Translations under genes and position numbers: made by a program
Notes under the pieces: generated by a model
Told to the model about the DNA's origin: nothing
The model's database searches: none
What the model saw: the letters and a program-made list of their open reading frames with translations, nothing else
NCBI RefSeq assembly: GCF_963082655.1
Contig: NC_081553.1
Span: forward strand, 206,567,272 to 206,631,271
Length of the DNA: 64,000 nucleotides
Source: Stomoxys calcitrans
Taxonomy: Eukaryota; Arthropoda; Insecta; Diptera; Muscidae
Direction: 5' to 3'
Part shown: positions 20,752 to 30,162 of the stretch, piece after piece
Numbering within the stretch: position 1 is the first letter of the stretch
Layout of the letters: the number at the start of each line of letters is the position of its first letter

Positions 20752-22425
20752 ACCCAATACCATAGGATAGGGGGTAAATTAATTTACTCATTCCCTTTGC
20801 AACACATGGAAATATAAATGTTCGACCCTACAAAGTATTTATATTTCGGATCCTAGTAAAATTCAAAGACGATTTAATGATGTCCGTGTGTCTGTCCGTC
20901 TTTTGTAATCACTCTACAGCCTTCCGCAATTGAGATATTGAACTGAAATTCGGCACAGATACGTCTTTTTGCTGCACGGAGGTTAAGTTCCAGAACGGGC
21001 CAATTCGGACCATATTTGGATATGGATGCTATATAGACCGATCTTCAGATGAAGGGTCTGAAGCCTGAAAAAGCTTTATTTACCACCCAATTTCACTGAA
21101 ATTTGAAACAGTTAGTTGTCTTAAGCCTCCCGACATCCGACTTTAATATGGTTCAGATCGGACTATATTTGGATATAGCTGCCTTATAGACCGATCAGCT
21201 GATAAAGGGCCTGAAGCCCAAAAAAGCTTTATTTTATGTCCAATTTTGCTGAAATTTGAAACAGTGAATAGCTTTATGCCTCCCTACATCCGACCTAAAT
21301 ATGTTTCAGATCGGACTATAATTGGATATTGCTGCCATATAGACCGATCTGCCGATAAAGGGTCTGAAGCCCATAAAAGCGTTATTTTTTATCCAATTGT
21401 GCTGAAATTTGAAACAGTGTATAGCTTAATGCCTCCCTACATCCGACCTAAATATGGTTCAGATCGGACCGTATTTAGGTATAGCTGCCATATAGACCGA
21501 TCCGCCGATTAAAGGTCTTAGGCCCATAAAAGCCACATTTGTTGCCCGATTTTGGTGAAATTTGGATAGGTGAGTTCTGTTAGACCACTCGATATTCTTC
21601 TCCAATTTGGCTCAGATCGGTTTAGAATTGGATATAGCTGCCATATATACCGATCTCTCGATTTATGGTCTTGGGACCATAAAAGGGGCATTCACTGTCC
21701 GCCCTTCGACACTCTTCATCAATTTGGCTAAGATCGGACCAGGTTTGGATATAGCTCCCATATAGACTTATCTCTCGGTTTTAGGTCTTGAGCCCAAAAA
21801 AGGCGCATTTATTGTCCTATTTCGTGACTGAGTTGTATTAGGCCCTTTAATATTCTTCTTCAATTTGGCCCAGATCGGTTCAGATTTGGATATAGCTGGC
21901 ATATAGACCGATCTCTCTTTTTAAATCTTGGCCCCCATAAAATTTGACACAGTGACTTATGTTGCCCAAAAAGTAATTGCGGATTTTTTAAAAGAAAGTA
22001 AATGCATTTTTAATAAAAATTAGAATGAACTTTAATCAAATATACTTTTTTACACTTTTTTTCTAAAGCAAGCTAAAAGTAACAGCTGATAACTGACAGA
22101 AGAAAGAATGCAATTACAGAGTCACAAGCTGTGAAAAAATTTGTCAACGCCGACTATATGAAAAATCCGCAATTACTTTTTGGGCAACCCCATATATGAT
22201 CCAGATTGGTTTATATTTGCATATAGCTGCCAAAATTGAACAGTGGCTTGTTTTTATTAGATCACTCAATATCCGTAACGTATTTGGTCTAAAAAGAACC
22301 ATATTTCGCTAAGGCTGCTATGGGTGCATTAATCATGAATTTTTCACCGGATTATGACGAAAGGTGATTTACATATATACCCGAGGTGGTGGGTATACGA
22401 AGTTCGTCCCGGCCAAACTTAATGG
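20752..22425 (+). mobile_element. Helentron-like repeat, subfamily B (copy B2), with MITE
   Basis: The head is degraded (TACCCAATACCATAGGATAG). It is followed by CCTACAAAGTATTTATATTTC, a TGTCCGTGTGTCTGTCCGTC microsatellite, and about seven modules with GATATAGCTGCCATATAGACC cores. A MITE (21961-22191) interrupts it after GACACAGTGACTTAT. The module resumes after it, and the tail is GAGGTGGTGGGTATACGAAG, the palindrome GTTCGTCCCGGCCAAAC and TTAATGGCATTTT. The ACTTGTT end is lost because another HLE starts at 22429. Confidence 0.75.
21961..22191 (+). mobile_element. Mariner-type MITE, 5' end slightly trimmed
   Basis: It starts at GTTGCCCAAAAAGTAATTGC (the first bases TTGG are missing) and runs through the whole interior to …TTTTTGGGCAACCC. 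It is inserted in the B2 module, where the intact sequence (as near 41012-41025) reads ACTTATGTTAGGC. Confidence 0.88.
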
Positions 22426-22428
22426 CAT

Positions 22429-23255
22429 TTTATACCCACCATCATAGGATGGGGTATACTAATCTAGTCATTCCGTTTGCAACACCCCGAAATATTGATC
22501 TAGGACCCCATAAGTCATATATTTTCTTAATCGTCTCGAAATTCTGATTCGAACTAGCCATGTCCGTCCGTTCGTCCTTCTGTCAAAATCACTATAGCGC
22601 TCGAACGCGTAGAGCTAGTCGCTTGAAATTTTGCACAGATACTTTACATTGATGTAGGTCATTGGGGATTGGGGATGTAGGTCATTGGCTATATCGCCTC
22701 TGATTTGGATATAGCTCCCATATAAACTGATCTCCTGATTTGACTTCTTGAGCGTGTGGAAGCCACAATTTTTATCTCATTTGGCTGAAATTTTGTACAT
22801 AGTGTTCTATTTTGACTTCCAACCACTGTGGTTAGTACAGTCTTAATCGGTCTATAACCTGATACTGGTCCCATAAAAATCTAACTCCCGATTTGATATC
22901 TTGAGCCCTTGGAAGCTCCAATTTTCTTCTGATTTTGCTGAAATTTTGTATATATATATATGTTCGCTTATTACTCCCAACAACTGTGGTAATTACGGTT
23001 TAAATCGGTCAAGAATATGATATAGCTCCCATATAAACCAATCTCCCGATTTGACTTCTTGAGCCCTTAAAAGCTGCATTTTTTTCCGATTTGCCTGAAA
23101 TTTTGCATATAGTGTTCTGTTGTGACACTCAACAACTGCGCCAAGTATGGTCCAATTCGGTCTTTAACCAGATATAGTTCCCATATTTTAGCAGAATCCA
23201 TGGTGGTGGGTTCTCAAGATTCAGCACGGTCGAACTTAGCACGTTTTTACTTGTT
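22429..23255 (+). mobile_element. Helentron-like repeat, subfamily C-like interior with B-type ends (copy D1)
   Basis: The head TTTATACCCACCATCATAGG is at 22429. Then come a CCATAAGTCATATATTTTC segment, TGTCCGTCCGTTCGTCC and four modules (core positions 22708, 22861, 23019, 23171). The module text is C-like (CCGATTTGACTTCTTGAGC), but head and tail carry the CCCACC/GGTGGG pair found in B elements (tail: GGTGGTGGGTTCTC at about 23209). The tail palindrome is CAGCACGGTCGAACTTAGCACG, followed by TTTTTACTTGTT to 23255. Length is about 827 bp, complete at both ends. Confidence 0.78.
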
Positions 23256-23261
23256 CAGATG

Positions 23262-23545
23262 TTCCCCCCCAGGATTCCAACCCAGGCCATCGGCGTAATA
23301 GGCGGGCGCCCAGGTTGCTAAGCTCATCGTGATACCGATGAATACCACACAGATCGGGGCTCTAAGATCCAGCACGTGTGGTGATTAAGGTTATCCCGTG
23401 TTGGGATGCAGATCCGTAGATCGTGGTTCTTAATTCGTTTGCTGGGGTCGTCAATGTGGGGGGGCGGGAGTCCGTGCTTACTACTCTTTGTTTTCTCAGC
23501 GTAATTGATTACTTTTAGGGGTTAAGGAGTACTGACTGAGTCGAT
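23262..23545 (-). mobile_element. RTE 5' region fragment
   Basis: GATGCAGATCCGTAGATCG, TTAATTCGTTTGCTGGGGTC and GTCAATGTGGG align with 8390-8445 of the RTE remnant (GTGCAGATCCGCAATTC, TTTCGTTTGCGTGGGTC, GTCAACGTTGAGG). It also shares the AAGCTCATCGTGATAACC-like 5' segment of that family. No open frame survives. Confidence 0.5.
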
Positions 23546-23605
23546 ATGTGTATTCACCAATGAGTCTTTCTCTCTTCCTTTTGGGTGTTACAAGCAAATA
23601 CGCTA
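23546..23605 (-). repeat. HLE-A head-proximal scrap
   Basis: GTCGATATGTGTATTCACCA followed by TCTTTCTCTCTTCCTT and TGTTACAAGC matches the segment after the microsatellite in A3 (30024-30075). It is the remnant in which the next element landed. Confidence 0.45.
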
Positions 23606-23610
23606 AGGTA

Positions 23611-24686
23611 AACAAGTAAAAGCGTGCTAAGTTCGGCCGGGCCGAATTTTATATACCCTCCACCATGGATCGCATTTGTCGAGCTCTTTGTACGATATCT
23701 CTTTTTAGGTAAACAAAGGATAAAAGAATATTGAATATTGGAGACCATAGTTGAAGTCATTGTGTAAAATTTCAGCCAAATCTAGTAAGAATTGTGAACT
23801 TAAGGGGCTGAAGAAGTAAAATAGGGAGATCGGTTTATGGGGGAGCTGTATTAGGCTATAAACCGATTCATACCATATTCGACACGTATGTTAAAGGTCA
23901 TGGGAGAAGCCGTTGTACAAAATTTCAACCAAATCGGATAATTCGTATGCTTTTTAGAGGCTCAAGAAGTCAAGACCCCAGATCGGTTTATATGGCAGCT
24001 ATATCTGGTTATGGACCGATTTGAACTATTCTTAGCACAGTTGTTGAATGTCACAATGAAACACCTCATGCAAAATTTCAGCTAAATCGGATAAGAATTG
24101 AGCCCTTTAGCGGCTCAAGAAGTCAAGACCCCAGATCGGTTTATATGACAGCTATATCAGGTTATGACCTGATTTGAACCTTATTTGGCACAGTTGTTGG
24201 AAGTCATAACAAAACACGTCGTGCAAAATTTCAGCCCAATCGGTTGGGAATTGCGCACTCTAGAAGCTCAGGAAGTCAAGACCCCAGATAGGTTTATATG
24301 ACAGCTATATCAGGTTTTGGACCGATTTCAACCATACTCAACACAGTTATTGGAATTCATAACCTCATGAAAAATTTCAGCCAAATCGGATAATAATTGC
24401 GTCCTCTAGTGGCTCAAGAATTCAAGATCCCTGATCGGTTTATATGGCAGCTATATCAAAACGTGGACCGATATAGCCCATTTACAATTCCAACCGACCT
24501 ACACTAATAAGAAGTATTCGTGCAAAATTTCAAGCGGCTAGCTTTAGCGCGCTTTCGACAGACAGTTAGCGTGCTTTCGACAGACAGTCGGACGGACGGA
24601 CATTGCTAGTCTAAGATGAATATTTTGAGGAGTTACAAACAGAATGTCGAAATTAGTATACCCCCATCCTATGGTGGAGGGTATAT
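23611..24686 (-). mobile_element. Helentron-like repeat, subfamily C (copy C4), complete, minus
   Basis: In plus-strand reading it starts AACAAGTAAAAGCGTGC with the palindrome GTTCGGCCGGGCCGAAT and TATACCCTCCACCATGG (tail). Modules of about 153 bp with GGTTTATATGGCAGCTATAT follow, then GACAGTCGGACGGACGGACA and the head ATCCTATGGTGGAGGGTATA. Both ends are present. Open frames inside follow the module period only. Confidence 0.82.
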
Positions 24687-24689
24687 AAA

Positions 24690-26512
24690 CCCTGCAGCAT
24701 AGCAGTAATATAAGCTATAAATACCATATATCTTATTATCAAGCTGATAGATTGGCAAAAGACGGACAGACGAAGTTGGTTAAAACATCACATAAAGTGA
24801 CTATGAATCTATTGCCATGCTTATCAATGGCTTTCTGTCTTCTCTTCTTCAAGTTTTTGCAAGCAAATACTTTTGATTATAAAGACTTGTAGCCCAGTAT
24901 TGGTCTAAAACTCCGATAAGCTGCATGCCTTTATCTAATTGCCACAATTATTCTGAAACACGTGACCCTTTGGCATTATCAACTCAGACCTTATGCTATT
25001 ACCTTTCCCAATTAAAGCCATGCTGTAAAGTTGTTTTCTTGGCAATGCTGAATTTAAATCTCTTGAAACCCTCTGGATATTTCATGTCTTAGCCCCTTTC
25101 CAATCGTTTTATTCCAAAGAACTCCATCATACCTACCATACAGATTTATTGACTTGGTTTGTTGTCTGGCTGTCATTTTGTTATTGACTTCTTCTTCTTT
25201 TTTTTTTTTTTTTTGAGCTTAACGACCAGCTATTGCTGCAGATAGTAATTCTTAGCGAAGTTGTAAAGCGAACCTCCAGACATAAGAAAATGAAGACCAA
25301 AGAACCTTGGAGAGAAAATCATGGAGGATGGCTAGCTGTCAAGCAGGCAGGCTGGCTGGCTGGATGGCAGTCGGACGACAGCAGTTACAAAGAAAACAGA
25401 AGTTTGCTAAGCTGTCGAGACCATTGTTGCCGCTGCCATCCATTGCTGATGCTGATGTGGCCATTGCGGTTGCCTTTGGCCTATTGTCTTGGGGCATTAA
25501 GCTGTCTGACATGAATTATTATTCGCTGCGGTTAATTGATAATGTCGAATTAGCGTTCTTGTCAACATTGCGTGCCATCCTTGTAGTGATGGAGTGTAGT
25601 GATACAAAAGCCGCCCACAAATCTGTGCTCATCTCTGGCGATACGGTACCTGGTTTTTTATATGTCATGGGCAGCATATTACAATGGACTCACATCAACT
25701 TGTTCTTATAAATCATATTTGTACTTTTGTTTCCTTTTGGCTCCACCCCAACCAGTTCCAATGTAATGACCAAGGGACAATGGTAGGAAGGAAGGAAGGA
25801 AGGAAACACTTTTTTCCCCGAATAAATGCCATTCTGCAATAGAGGGACAAAGTTCATTCTAGGTTTTGATAATCTCCTTTATGGCCACCTATAATTTGAA
25901 AATATGTAGGCAGACTCCATCAAGGCAATTGACATGAACCCACTTCTGTTAAAACTGTAAATAATGTTACATTTTAGAACACATTATGTCGCATTAAAAT
26001 GCCCATTATGATATGGCTAAGGCAGCAAGTACAACGTTCAGGGAATGCCTTTGGAATTTTTATTAAATTTAATTTACATTAAAATATATTTTGTTTTTGT
26101 TTCTGCCTATGAATTGGAAGTTACTATGCCAATGTTTACTTAAGGCAATTTAATTTTCTCATTTGAGTTGTTTTTTTTTATTTTTATTTTAGTGGGCGCA
26201 GTGTAATGAAATGTTTAAAAAACAATATTCTCATATCAAGTCTAGGCGCATTACAATCTGTAATTCCATGAAAGTGACTTTTGAACTAAAGGAAAAAAAA
26301 TCTATAGGATTACATTGAAAAATACTCTTCTCGTTGTTTTGTAAACCCAAACTGCATTTTATATATAACGAGTAAATATTTTAAGCCAATGGTGTCAAAC
26401 GCTACAATTGCTCTTAGTTTTATCGACCACTTAGCCCTTAATCATCACACAGACAAACAAAAAAATAAAAGCTGCTTACAAATAGAAATAATTTTAGCCT
26501 TAATTTAAGGCA
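24690..26512. other. Unassigned stretch, longest repeat-poor island
   Basis: I find no HLE, MITE or retrotransposon words here. Features seen: a T-run at about 25197-25214, a GGCTGGCTGGCTGG run near 25350, a GGAA repeat at 25785-25805, and A/T-rich sequence after 26040. Two overlapping plus frames (25233-25514 and 25307-25711, the latter 134 codons) have no recognised domain. The second has a weakly hydrophobic stretch (VAIAVAFGLLSWG) but no sign of selection that I can judge from one sequence. Confidence 0.4.
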
Positions 26513-26514
26513 AA

Positions 26515-28007
26515 AACAAGTAAAAGCGTGCTAAGTTCGGCCGAGCCGAGTCTTATATACCCTCCACCATGGATCACATTTGTCGAGTTCTTTTCCCGGC
26601 ATCTCTTCTTAGGCAAAAAAAAGGATATAAGAAAAGATTTGCTTCGCTATTAGAGCGATATCAAGATATGGTCCGGTTTGGACCACAATTAAATTATATG
26701 TTGGAGACCTGTGTAAAATGTCAGCCATTTCGAATAAGAATTGCGCCCTTTGTGGGCTCAAGAAGTAAAAAAGAGAGATCGATTTATATGGGAGCTGTAT
26801 TGGCCTATAGACCCATTCAGACCATAATAAACACATATGTTAATGGTCATGAGAGAATCCGTCGTATAAAATTTCAGGCAAATCGGATAATAATTGCGAC
26901 CTCTAGAGGCTCAAGAAGTCAAGATCCCAGATCGGTTTATATGACAGCTATATCATGTTATGAACCGACTTGTACTTTATTTGACATAGTTGTTGAAAGT
27001 AACAATAAAAAACGTCTTGCGAAATTTCAGCCAAATCGGATAGAAATTGAGCCCTCTAGAAGCTCAAGAAGTCAAGTCCCCAGATCTGTTTATATGACAG
27101 CTATATCAGGTTATGAACCGATTTGAACCATATTTCGCACAGTTGTTGGATATCATAACAAAATACTACGTGCCAAAATTCATTCAAATTGGATAAGAAT
27201 TGCGCCCTCTAGAGGCTCAAGAAGTCAAGACCCAAGATCGGTTTATGTAACAGTTATATAAGGTTATGGACCGATTTGAACCATACTTGGCACAGTTGTT
27301 GGATATCATAACAAAACACGTCGTGCAAAATTTCATTCCAATCGGATAAGAATTGCGCACTCTAGAGGCTCAAGAAGTCAAGACCCAAGATCGGTTTATG
27401 TGACAGTTATATAAGGTTATGGACCGATTTGAACCATACTTGGCACAGTTGTTGGATATAATAACAAAACACGTCGTGCAAAATTTCATTCCAATCGGAT
27501 AAGAATTGCGCACTCTAGAGGCTCAAGAAGTCAAGACCCAAGATCGGTTTATATGGCAGCTATATCAGTTTATAAACCGATTTAAAACATACTTGGCACA
27601 GTTGTTTGAAGTAAAAACAAAACACTTCACGAAAAATTTCAAGAAAATCATGTAATAAATGCGCCCCCTAGCGGCGAATACTCCTATGTAAACCGAGATC
27701 GGTTTATATGGGAGCTATATTAGGTTATAGACCGATTTAAAACCTACTTGGCACTGTTATTGAAAGTCAAAACAAGGCACTTCAAGTAAAATTTCAGCCA
27801 AATTATATAATACTTGCGCCCTCTAGCGGCTGAAGGAGTCAGGACCCGAGATCGGTTTATGTGGCAGCTAGATCATGTATTGAACCGGTTTAAACCATTC
27901 TTGGCACAGTTATGGAAAGTCAAAACAAAACACTTCGTGCCAAATTTCTGCCAAATCATATAATAATTGCGCCCTCTAGCGGCTCAAGGAGGCAAGATCC
28001 GGCATCG
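26515..28007 (-). mobile_element. Helentron-like repeat, subfamily C (copy C5), tail and about nine modules
   Basis: The plus strand opens AACAAGTAAAAGCGTGC, the palindrome GTTCGGCCGAGCCGAGT and TATACCCTCCACCATGG, then modules with AGATCGGTTTATAT…GCTATAT. The region 27238-27540 contains two near-identical modules with the variant TTTATGT(A/G)ACAGTTATAT. The head is absent; the sequence passes at about 28008 into a B-type head fragment. The 185-codon plus frame at 26569-27126 starts at the ATG of CCACCATGG and spans three modules. I treat it as a by-product of the 51-codon unit. Confidence 0.78.
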
Positions 28008-28060
28008 GTCCATATCCGTCCGTCTATCCGTCTGTCTGTTGAAATCACGCTACAGTCTTA
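28008..28060 (+). repeat. HLE-B head fragment, left part
   Basis: CATATCCGTCCGTCTATCC and TGTTGAAATCACGCTACAGT match the start of B elements (compare 40039-40084). The matching continuation lies beyond copy C6, at 28908. Confidence 0.6.
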
Positions 28061-28905
28061 AACAAGTAAAAGCGTGCAAAGTTCGGCCGGGCCGAATCTT
28101 ATATACCCTCCACCATGGATCGCATTTGTCGAGTTCTTCCCGGCATCTCTTCTTAGGCAAAAAAGGATATATATGGTCCGGTTTGGAGCACAATTAAATT
28201 ATATGTGGAGACCTGTGTAAAATGTCAGCCAATTCGTATAAGAAATGCGCCCTTTGTGGGCTCAAGAAGTAAAATAGAGAGATCGATTTATATGGGAGCT
28301 GTATCGGGCTATAGACCGATTCAGACCATAATAAACACGGATGTTGATGGTCATGAAAGAATCCGTCGTACAAAATTTCACGCAAATCGGATAATAATTG
28401 CGATCTCTAGAGGCTCAAGAAGTCAAGACCCAAGATCGGCTTATATGGCAGCTATATCAGGTTTTGGAGCGATTTGAACCATACTTGGCACAGTTGTTGG
28501 ATATCATAACAAAATACGTCGTGCAAAATTTCATTCCAATGGGATAAGAATTGCGCACTCTAAAGGCTCAAGAAGTCAAGACCCAAGATCGGTTTATATT
28601 GCAGCTATATCAGGTTATGGACCGATTTGAACCATATTTGGCGCAGTTATTGGATATCACAACAAAATACTACGTAGAAAATTTCAGTCAAATCGAATAA
28701 GAATTGCGCCCTCTAGAGGCTCAAGAAGTCAAGACCCAAGATCGGTTTATATGGCAGCTATATCAGGTTATGGACCGATTTAAACCATACTAAGCACAAT
28801 TGTTGGATATCATAACAAAACACGTCATGCAAAATTTCATTCAAATCGGATAAGAATTGCGCCCTCTAGAGGCTCAAGAATTCAAGACCCAAGATTGGTT
28901 TAAGT
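28061..28905 (-). mobile_element. Helentron-like repeat, subfamily C (copy C6), head lost
   Basis: The tail AACAAGTAAAAGCGTGC is at 28061, with the palindrome GTTCGGCCGGGCCGAAT and CCCTCCACCATGG. It is followed by a shortened first module and four standard modules. At about 28900 the C module text AAGATTGGTTTA runs straight into B-type AAGTTTGAAGATGGGC. The element appears to have landed in a B copy and lost its head together with part of its host. Confidence 0.72.
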
Positions 28906-28907
28906 TT

Positions 28908-29130
28908 GAAGATGGGCTATATGGGACTACATCTTGATATAGCCCCCATATAGACCGATCCGCCGATTTAGGGTCTTAGGCCTATAAAAGCTTCATTTAC
29001 ATCCCGATTTCGTTGAATTTTTGGACAATGAGTGGTGTTAGGCCCCTTGACATTGTTCTACATTTTGGCCCAGATCGGTCCAGATTTGGATATAGCTGCC
29101 ACATAGACCGATTTATCGATTTAAGGTGTT
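28908..29130 (+). repeat. HLE-B fragment, right part
   Basis: AGTTTGAAGATGGGCTATAT, GATATAGCCCCCATATAG and one module core GATATAGCTGCCACATAG follow the B order. It stops at about 29130 inside a module. It pairs with 28008-28060 as the interrupted host of C6. Confidence 0.65.
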
Positions 29131-29575
29131 GTTTTTAATTGGAGGTCTATTTATAAAGGGCCCACTCTTATGGCACCGTTTTATGCGAATGCACTTTATG
29201 TACTCCCCAAAAAGGAGGCTATGCTGGCAACTCATACCAAATTCAATAACATAGAGACCAAAACAAGCCACTATCATTCCGAGAAATATTAAGAACAACA
29301 GTACAGACAGTCGGACATAACCAATAATAATCAGAAAATATTGAACAATGGTGGTGTGAAGCTTAAAGGGGATTTTCACACATTATGCATGCTAAAGCCT
29401 TTTCTGAGATTTCATTTCATACCTCAGCATGTTAGGCATATACCTAATTTTGCACATATTATTCGCTCACATATTTTCTTTTGTTGGCTGTCTCAGGGGA
29501 AAAATATTCTCGTACATAAAATTGAAAAAAAAAAAATATTTTAATATTTTGTTCTTGCTAAATGGTCAATATTAA
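29131..29575. other. Repeat-free island with a hydrophobic minus-strand frame
   Basis: The minus strand is open over 29379-29113 (88 codons). It encodes a run of about 34 mostly hydrophobic residues (from YFLIIIGYVRLSVLLF to GLYVIEF), followed by a basic stretch (KCIRIKRCHKSG). This would suit one or two membrane segments and a cytoplasmic tail. The frame has no ATG at its start; a CCCCTTTAAG at 29350-29359 (minus sense) could be a splice acceptor. I cannot name a family. It may be a host exon or a chance frame. Confidence 0.2.
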
Positions 29576-29730
29576 AAAAAGTAAAAGTGTGCTAAGTTCG
29601 GCAGAAACGAATTTTGGCAACCCACTTATATGGATTCTGCTAAAAGTGAAGACAAAATGAACTTGGGGTTGAAGGCAAAGTGTTACTATACGTACCAAAT
29701 TACATCCAAACCAGACAAAAATCAGAAAGG
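29576..29730 (-). repeat. HLE tail of a fourth, diverged type
   Basis: AAGTAAAAGTGTGCTAAGTT then CGGCAGAAACGAATTTTGGC and AACCCACTTATATGG resembles the C tail, with a broken palindrome. A sister piece at 61905-61945 has GAACGAAACGAATTTTGGAT and ACCCACCAGCTGGG. No module follows directly. Confidence 0.45.
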
Positions 29731-29734
29731 ATAG

Positions 29735-30160
29735 GCAAAAACAGGGCGGTGCCGACTGTATAATACCCTATACCTACCCTAGTAACACAAAGTGGGAGCT
29801 GTATCTAATTCTGAACCACTTTAGTGGACCTCGGCGGATGTTTTCAGATGGGTTATTAAACCATCCGTATCAATTTTCGAGCCAATATGTTTAAACTGTA
29901 ATAACTAAGGTTGACAAATGACAACATTACTGCAAATTACCCAAAATCTGACGAATATATAAATGGGAGCTATTAACATGGACAGACATACAGACAGACG
30001 GACATAGCTAAATCGAATCAGAGACGATCGATATAATTGTCAATGTGTCTATCTCTCTTCCTTCTGTGTGTTACAAAAAACGGCAATTGCAAATTTTGCC
30101 CATGAAAATTCCACAAAGTAACAAATGCACAATGTTAAAATACCCTGCTCCACAGTGATG
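29735..30160 (-). mobile_element. Helentron-like repeat, subfamily A (copy A3), short
   Basis: The tail end is at the left (GGGCGGTGCCGACTGTATAA, ATACCCTATACCTACCC). It is followed by the same first segment as A1 but without the MITE (TTTAAACTGTAATAACTAAG), then a jump to ACATGGACAGACATACAGAC. The rest of the head follows, containing a SINE tail scrap (30085-30132) and AAAATACCCTGCTCCAC. Almost all modules are deleted. Confidence 0.65.
30085..30132 (-). repeat. SINE 3' tail scrap
   Basis: CAATTGCAAATTTTGCCCATG and AAATTCCAC correspond to the last about 40 bp of the SINE in minus orientation. Confidence 0.55.
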
Positions 30161-30162
30161 GC

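Noticed and set aside
25307..25711. 134-codon plus-strand frame as a host gene
   Set aside because: No recognised domain, overlaps another frame, and no splice or promoter support. Described only within the unassigned stretch.
26560..26575. CCACCATGG as a translation start signal
   Set aside because: It is part of the subterminal inverted repeat of the C subfamily, which explains its conservation without translation.
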